Assembly (NCBI GenBank): GCA_004794785.1
Contig: SJOL01004778.1
Span: 190,521 to 254,520 of the forward strand
DNA from: Opisthorchis felineus
Lineage: Eukaryota; Platyhelminthes; Trematoda; Opisthorchiida; Opisthorchiidae
Length of the DNA: 64,000 nucleotides
Direction of reading: 5' to 3'
Shown here one piece after another: positions 59,236 to 64,000 of the stretch. Both the position numbers and the translations under genes were made by a program. The notes beneath the pieces are model-generated. The model was not told the DNA's origin, searched no databases, and saw nothing but the letters and a program-made list of their open reading frames with translations. Position 1 is the first letter of the stretch, and the number at the start of each line of letters is the position of its first letter.

Positions 59236-61341
59236 TAAAGTCAGATCCCAGAAGCCTTCGCAACGGCCTAACCACCTGAATCATTACATTTGATCGCAGC
59301 TGGTCGCAGTAGCGTGTTAGCAACAATACAACACTGAGGCTAATTGTTGCGATATGCACATACAAAATTATGTCGATAGTATCCGGACAAACAAGGGGGA
59401 ATTTTGGGAAATCTGAAGTGGATGCATGCAATGGTTTTAAAAGGTCACCCAAAAATTATTTGCGGTAAAGGTGACGATGTGTGCGATTTGCTGTTAAACG
59501 AGCATTCTTGATCACATTTCTATTTCAGTTTTGTATGAAAAGCGATGTTATATATTACGAAATCCTAAAGTTTAATCTGAATAAAGATACGGAGTCCACC
59601 AAACCAGTGCGACGATTGGTCTACGAGAGCTACGCGGTTGTGCGGAATCATTGTCCGATATATTGTCGGTATGTGGTAAAAGCTATAGATGTGAAAAATC
59701 GATTGCCGTTGTGCGTTTATTTGCATGTGATAACCACTGTGATAAGTCATTGATTTGCTATATACGAATTCAAATTAGAGGCATGCTTATGCTGAAATCC
59801 GATGAGAAAGATCTGAGGCACATTGTTCTTCGCCTGCAAGCACGCAATACTCCAATAAAATTCCGATGCATCGTTTTATTTCTTCAAAAGTGAATGCCTG
59901 GATTAAGCTTCATTCAATTATTATATGGGTTGGGTGCCCCAAAACGGGAGGGACATCCGTTCTTCAGAGGGGACCATTCTGACCGGGTTCAAAGGTTACT
60001 CTCACTATAACTCACCTCGTTTTGCTTGTGGTTGGCCTAGTTCGATCCCAACAAATGATCTCGTCCGTTCTAGTCTTAGCTTGCTTCCCAATGTTGAAGA
60101 ATCATGTGACCCGGTTTGTAGGGGTCACGCGGTTACCATAACGTCGAAAATGTCCGAAATGAAGCCTGGTTCTTAATCGTGATTACTCAGCCACGGAAGT
60201 AAAATCATGAGGTGATGTAAATTTCATGCAACTCGTCCGGAAAACGCGGATGTTTAGAACCCCAACATTGGTACAAGCCCGGATGATATTGATACGTATG
60301 CAGGAGAATAGTTCGCTAAAACGAGCAAGCAAATTGGCTTAGAACTTGGAATTCTTGGTTGCTAAAGCGGATTTCAACCTAAGCGACACATGAAATGTAC
60401 GAAGTGGAAAGGAACTTCAGCGTATGCACCAGAAGGAGTTTCTGATGACCAGTAGTTCATGTGGGCAATTTATGCTCCGGCCATCACAGAGGAAACAATA
60501 TCAGTCCACATTATTATGCTGCATTAGAATTATTGTCTTTCAGTAACGACGGTTTGAGAGTGAACAGGGAGTGAGAATACTTTCTGTAATATTAAGTTGT
60601 AAGTGTCGGGGAAAAACTGCCAGCATTCAGTGTAAAGTGAAAACTCACTGTTTTGAAGCTTGGATAAAAAGACGTATTCGCTCGTCGACCCAATCTGATG
60701 GTCAAAAAGCTCGTAAAAATATGATAGGCTCCTCCGCTGTTAGATAAATTTAGATCGTGCTTCTTCGGATAGTATGTGACAATGTTAATGCAATCGTAAA
60801 ACGAGCAATTCAATTTTCATTTCAGTACGCAGCATTTCTCAGCTGGATAAGCTGGTCCTTGATGGCCTGGTTAAGATTTGAACCTCGGGATTATACCAGG
60901 TTATAAAAATTGCCGTACTGGAACACGGTAAAATCATACATTTGTTTTTCCGATGCGGACAAAACTGACCCTTTTCCCCTGAGTGCATGAGAAAAACCTT
61001 CAATGAGCAGGAGGAAACAGGCCTGCAAAAGTGATATAAATCTCTACACAACTTCAAGTGCGACGAACAGCAGTATGCTAAGTTCATATTTTAAACCGTT
61101 AATCGGCTTACGGCAAGGGAGTAAGCAGTCAGTCCTATGCGTTCCGCCTCCCCGCTGATCACACGATTCGGCGCGTCACGGAGAATCCGAGCCATATTAA
61201 ATCCATTCGATTAGTAACATATGATTTGGCCATGACAATTCTGGACAAGAAATTATAGTCAGGAAATGAGAGATAGACCCGAACCACCGACCATCACGAT
61301 TCTGTGCTCACCTTCGGTAACGGTTTGAGTGAACAGCACTA
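59236..61341. other. intergenic, nothing firmly recognised
   Basis: Open frames up to 90 codons, for example at 59481-59753, without motifs. A B-box-like GAGGTTCAAATC lies on the minus strand near 60877 with no companion A box. No shared repeat was found. Confidence 0.45.
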
Positions 61342-61508
61342 GGCACCTCAGAATGCTTGACATAGGCCAGCACCAGGTCCCCTACCTCACCCACTTTTTT
61401 CTCTTCTTTTCACTCTAAGGCTTTAAATATAATTAGACGAACCTCATGTTTGTACGGCAGTGAAGCATCAGTGTCAACACTGATGTCGCTGTCCTTGATG
61501 ATGATGCG
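61342..61508 (+). repeat. RTE 3' tail, copy T2
   Basis: GGCACCTCAGAATGCTTGAC, a CCCCTACCTCACCC pyrimidine stretch, TAAGGCTTTAAATATAATTA and the hairpin CATCAGTGT/ACACTGATG (61466-61485), ending in GATGATGATG. It is very similar to T3 (63808-63985, opposite strand) and more distantly to T1. No RTE coding sequence precedes it, so it is an extremely 5'-truncated insertion whose 3' end abuts the inverted RTE-5. Confidence 0.75.
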
Positions 61509-61509
61509 T

Positions 61510-62340
61510 TCGAAAAGTTGTTGAAGGTTATGGATGCACCATGACCCGGACGGAACCCTGCCAGGTTTTCATGACTCTGCTTCTCACGAGTGCTAGTGAG
61601 CCTGCATAAGATGAGGCTTGTTAGCAACTTAGAAGCGATAGCGACTAAACTACCCCGGTGATTCTCACAATCAGATTTTCGTAGACAGGAACGATATCAG
61701 GTACCTGCCATTTCTGCAGTACTTCACTGGTCTTCCAAGTGCTCTGCATGAGTTACCAAACTGCAAATGAGTCCTTCTCCTCCATCCTTAAACAAGGCAG
61801 AGGAAAGAGAGTAAGGACTAGGTATTTATGCTTCAGAAGTTGGATTTCGTTCTTGATTTTATCTTCCGTTGGGACCGAATGGTTCCCGTCCCATTATGAA
61901 GCTGTTAGCCTACTGATTTCCGAGCCGTCCCTAACTGTAATGACTTCACTTACTGGCGGCTTTCTTGGGCTGGTGTTGCGGATAAGATGGAAACGAGTTC
62001 GCTAGTCTTTCCCATTTCTTGTCTTTCTTCAGCCACCACTTCTTCCGGCAAGTTTTAAGACTGCGGGTTAGGCGTCGTCTCAGAGATCCTCTTACTGAAT
62101 CGTACTGTCGTCCCAGTTGGACCATCTTCGTCGCCTCGATCAGCTACAAGGATCGGTGTGAGATACAACTTGGATTAGACTGTGGCCTCCTGTTCGGAGG
62201 CACACAATCGAACAGCGAATTCATAGCGCTTCGAATCTCAAAACCAATGTTCATTTGGCCGGCCAATTTATTTCGCGTTCGCAAGTTTTCTAGGCAGCTG
62301 CTGTTGACAGACTTCTTTGCTAACATTCTTCCGGTTGGTC
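61510..62340 (-). pseudogene. RTE-5, reverse transcriptase N-terminal part, decayed
   Basis: On the minus strand: LIEATKMVQLG and DSVRGSLRRRLTRSLK (about 62060-62140), TEDKIKNEIQLLKHK (about 61840-61880), SLSSALFKDGGEGL (about 61780-61820), LQKWQVPDIVPVYE (about 61680-61720), LVAIASKLLTSLILCRLT (about 61590-61645) and NLAGFRPGHG (about 61540-61570). This is the order of the RTE pre-RT and RT fingers, with several frameshifts. The frame breaks off at the AGFRPGRG block and meets the 3' end of tail T2 in the opposite orientation. Sequence above 62340 gave no convincing endonuclease. Confidence 0.65.
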
Positions 62341-63626
62341 AGCAACATAACTGAGCAGTCTTCTAAACCGCTGGAAAGCGAGATTCAACTTGGACATGAA
62401 CAAGAGCAAGAATTTACTGCTATTATCAACTGTCCCAACTTAGTTCCTTTCACATTCGATTTCCGGACCACATCGATGACGTACCGCAGACCTTAAGCCT
62501 TGTGCTAACCATCCATCCCTCATCGTATTCATTCGACTCCTATACCCAAATCGGCTTCTTTGACCACTGCACTGTCATTTGCCTTACACTATCTTTCGAA
62601 CACCGTTTTTTGGCACCACCTAACTGGTAAGTGGGACCGCGCGAAACACTTCCGCGGCTCCAATCTCCAGGATTGCTGTAACTCCAAAGATCCCCCCGAA
62701 ACTTGCCAGGAATGTCACAAGTGGCTCTAACGACGTAATCCTCCAAGTTACACTCTATTTCTCCAAATGCGACCACCTCTCATTCCCAGGGGGAAGTAAC
62801 TACGCGTCTTCGTGCTGTCAGAAGAACCGAATGCGTGAAAGCTGCTGCTTCCATGCCTTTCCTTCATTCCGTGCGGACTACGTTACCGATCACAATCCTT
62901 GTACTATGACCATCGACAATGTTAAGGATATGTTCGCTAACCGTACGACCGATCAGTCCTTCGGTGCACCCATAGCAGTTAGTCTTCGGAATTTCCCAAA
63001 AGCGCTGTTCTCCTACCAGTCCCCTCAGTCCTCATACCATTCGAGTCATGAACCCCCTACCACAAAAGAGGACCCAACCATCTGCAGGAAATATTTTTCC
63101 TCGTTCTAGCACCTCCCGACTTCCGCTCCAATCTATCTTACAGTTCCATGCTACCTCCCACTACTCGCAACAGGTAGGGCTGTCCGCCAATTTTTACTAC
63201 CTCTAATCACCGGGGAGCACCTTCGTCCAAACCATGTTCTTCCGGTTTCGTTCCCATTTTGGGCTCCAGAATTTATCGTCACAATTCTTCACCGTTATTA
63301 CCCATTTCGTTGTTTGTTCGTCCAGCTTAACAACTGGATTGCAAACCTTTCGTCACTAATCAAGGAAGCATCATCCATGAGCCGTTCAGTGGGCTTACCC
63401 ATCTGGTAAGGTTCTCACGTAATTCTTCAGCTAACCGGGAGAACTATCACCCACCTCTATGACTCCTATTCTGTCCGAACTTATGGAGCCAAACACGACA
63501 AAATGACTGCGGAGCGATGGTGAAAAATCGTTCCGCTATAACACACGTTCGGTGCATAGCTGCCCTGGCACAAAAAGGAAGCACGACGGCTAAGATAGTG
63601 CCGGGTTGCCCAAGTCTAGATAGAAG
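62341..63626. other. intergenic, nothing firmly recognised
   Basis: It may contain the decayed endonuclease of RTE-5, but no motif survives. A 92-codon plus-strand frame (62831-63109) and a 78-codon minus-strand frame (62776-62540) have no recognisable domain. Confidence 0.4.
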
Positions 63627-63702
63627 TCGAGATGCAGAGGTAGGGTTCCAACTACCGACTTACCGGCCGGTAAGTTCGCGCTTATCGACTGAGCTATCTC
63701 GA
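63627..63702 (-). tRNA. tRNA-like sequence, probable pseudogene or SINE head
   Basis: Exactly 76 nt on the minus strand, closed by a perfect 7-bp acceptor-like stem, TCGAGAT with ATCTCGA. ATAGCTCAGTCGATAAGCGC resembles a D-arm but lacks one base of the usual GAGC. ACTTACCGGCCGGTAAGT takes the anticodon-arm place but is a perfect palindrome, so no clear seven-base loop exists; one register gives GGC (Ala). GGTAG-TTGGAACC-CTACC is a five-pair T-arm with an eight-base loop. The closed acceptor stem argues for tRNA descent, and the loop defects argue against function. Confidence 0.45.
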
Positions 63703-63807
63703 GCTCAAAAATGGGTTTAGGCGTCACTGCTGGTAACTTATCGAAGTACGTGTAATATGTTCATCTACTCTGTTGCCTCGACGGAGTATGGCACGAGGAC
63801 CTGCCAA

Positions 63808-63985
63808 AGACAGCAACATCAGTGTTGACAGTGATGCTTCACTGCCGTACAACCATAAGGTTCGTCTAATTATACTCAAAGCCCTAGAGTGAAAAGAGGA
63901 GAAAAAGAGTGGGTGAGGGAGGGCACCTGGTGCTGGCCTATGTCAAGCATTCTGAGGTACATACACCTCCAACCGCTCAATCAGA
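63808..63985 (-). repeat. RTE 3' tail, copy T3
   Basis: On the minus strand: GGAGGTGTATGTACCTCAG, AATGCTTGACATAGGCCAGC, TCTAGGGCTTTGAGTATAAT, GTACGGCAGTGAAGCATCAC, then TGTCAACACTGATGTTGCTG. It is nearly the same as T2 along its length. The GAT run at the end is not preserved. The window edge, about 15 bp beyond, hides whether RTE coding sequence lies upstream. Confidence 0.7.
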
Positions 63986-64000
63986 CAATCTGGAAAGAAA

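Overview
The window looks like non-genic, repeat-rich DNA from an animal, most probably a flatworm and specifically a digenean trematode. I infer this from three things: RTE-type non-LTR retrotransposons, Penelope-like elements (PLEs) with GIY-YIG endonuclease domains, and tRNA-headed SINEs carrying hammerhead ribozymes, the design known from the Smα repeats of Schistosoma. No species can be named from the sequence alone. There are no bacterial-type operons. The longest open frames are under 200 codons, and the recognisable ones are nearly all decayed retroelement fragments. I found no convincing intact host gene.

Layout. 1-464 is an assembly gap. Two LTR-like direct repeats lie at 465-807 and 7444-7747, enclosing a hammerhead SINE (5090-5275) and a PLE remnant flanked by inverted repeats (5588-6440). 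RTE-1 (7856-10545, +) keeps its 5' end and endonuclease but loses its 3' end inside the reverse transcriptase. A SINE cluster (12476-13205) and a large fold-back SINE (13300-13860) follow. An inverted pair of about 500 bp (R3) lies at 16722-17245 and 22688-23188. A minus-strand PLE lies at 24200-25205, RTE-2 at 29711-31180, a compact fold-back hammerhead element at 31529-31853, and a PLE with inverted arms at 34571-36165. Members of a dispersed repeat I call H1 occur ten times between 7 kb and 50 kb. RTE-3 (41471-42850, +), a second fold-back SINE (56660-57260), RTE-4 (57665-59235, -), RTE-5 (61510-62340, -), two more RTE 3' tails and a tRNA-like sequence complete the window.

The most interesting signal is structural RNA. 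Three unrelated repeat families (H1, H2 = tRNA-headed SINE, H3 = PLE-like motif) each carry a type I hammerhead core: CTGANGA, a small hairpin, then GAAAC, with a helix I I can pair by eye. In all three, helix III is minimal and self-complementary (ACCGGT, ACAGCTGT, ACGT), and at least one copy is built as two units head to head around a palindromic centre, so ribozymes point outward on opposite strands. H3 is bounded by a perfect 14-bp direct repeat, which looks like a target-site duplication. Pairing was done by eye without folding software; in-vitro cleavage and genome-wide copy comparison would be decisive.

Long stretches between these elements hold nothing I recognise and are listed as such.
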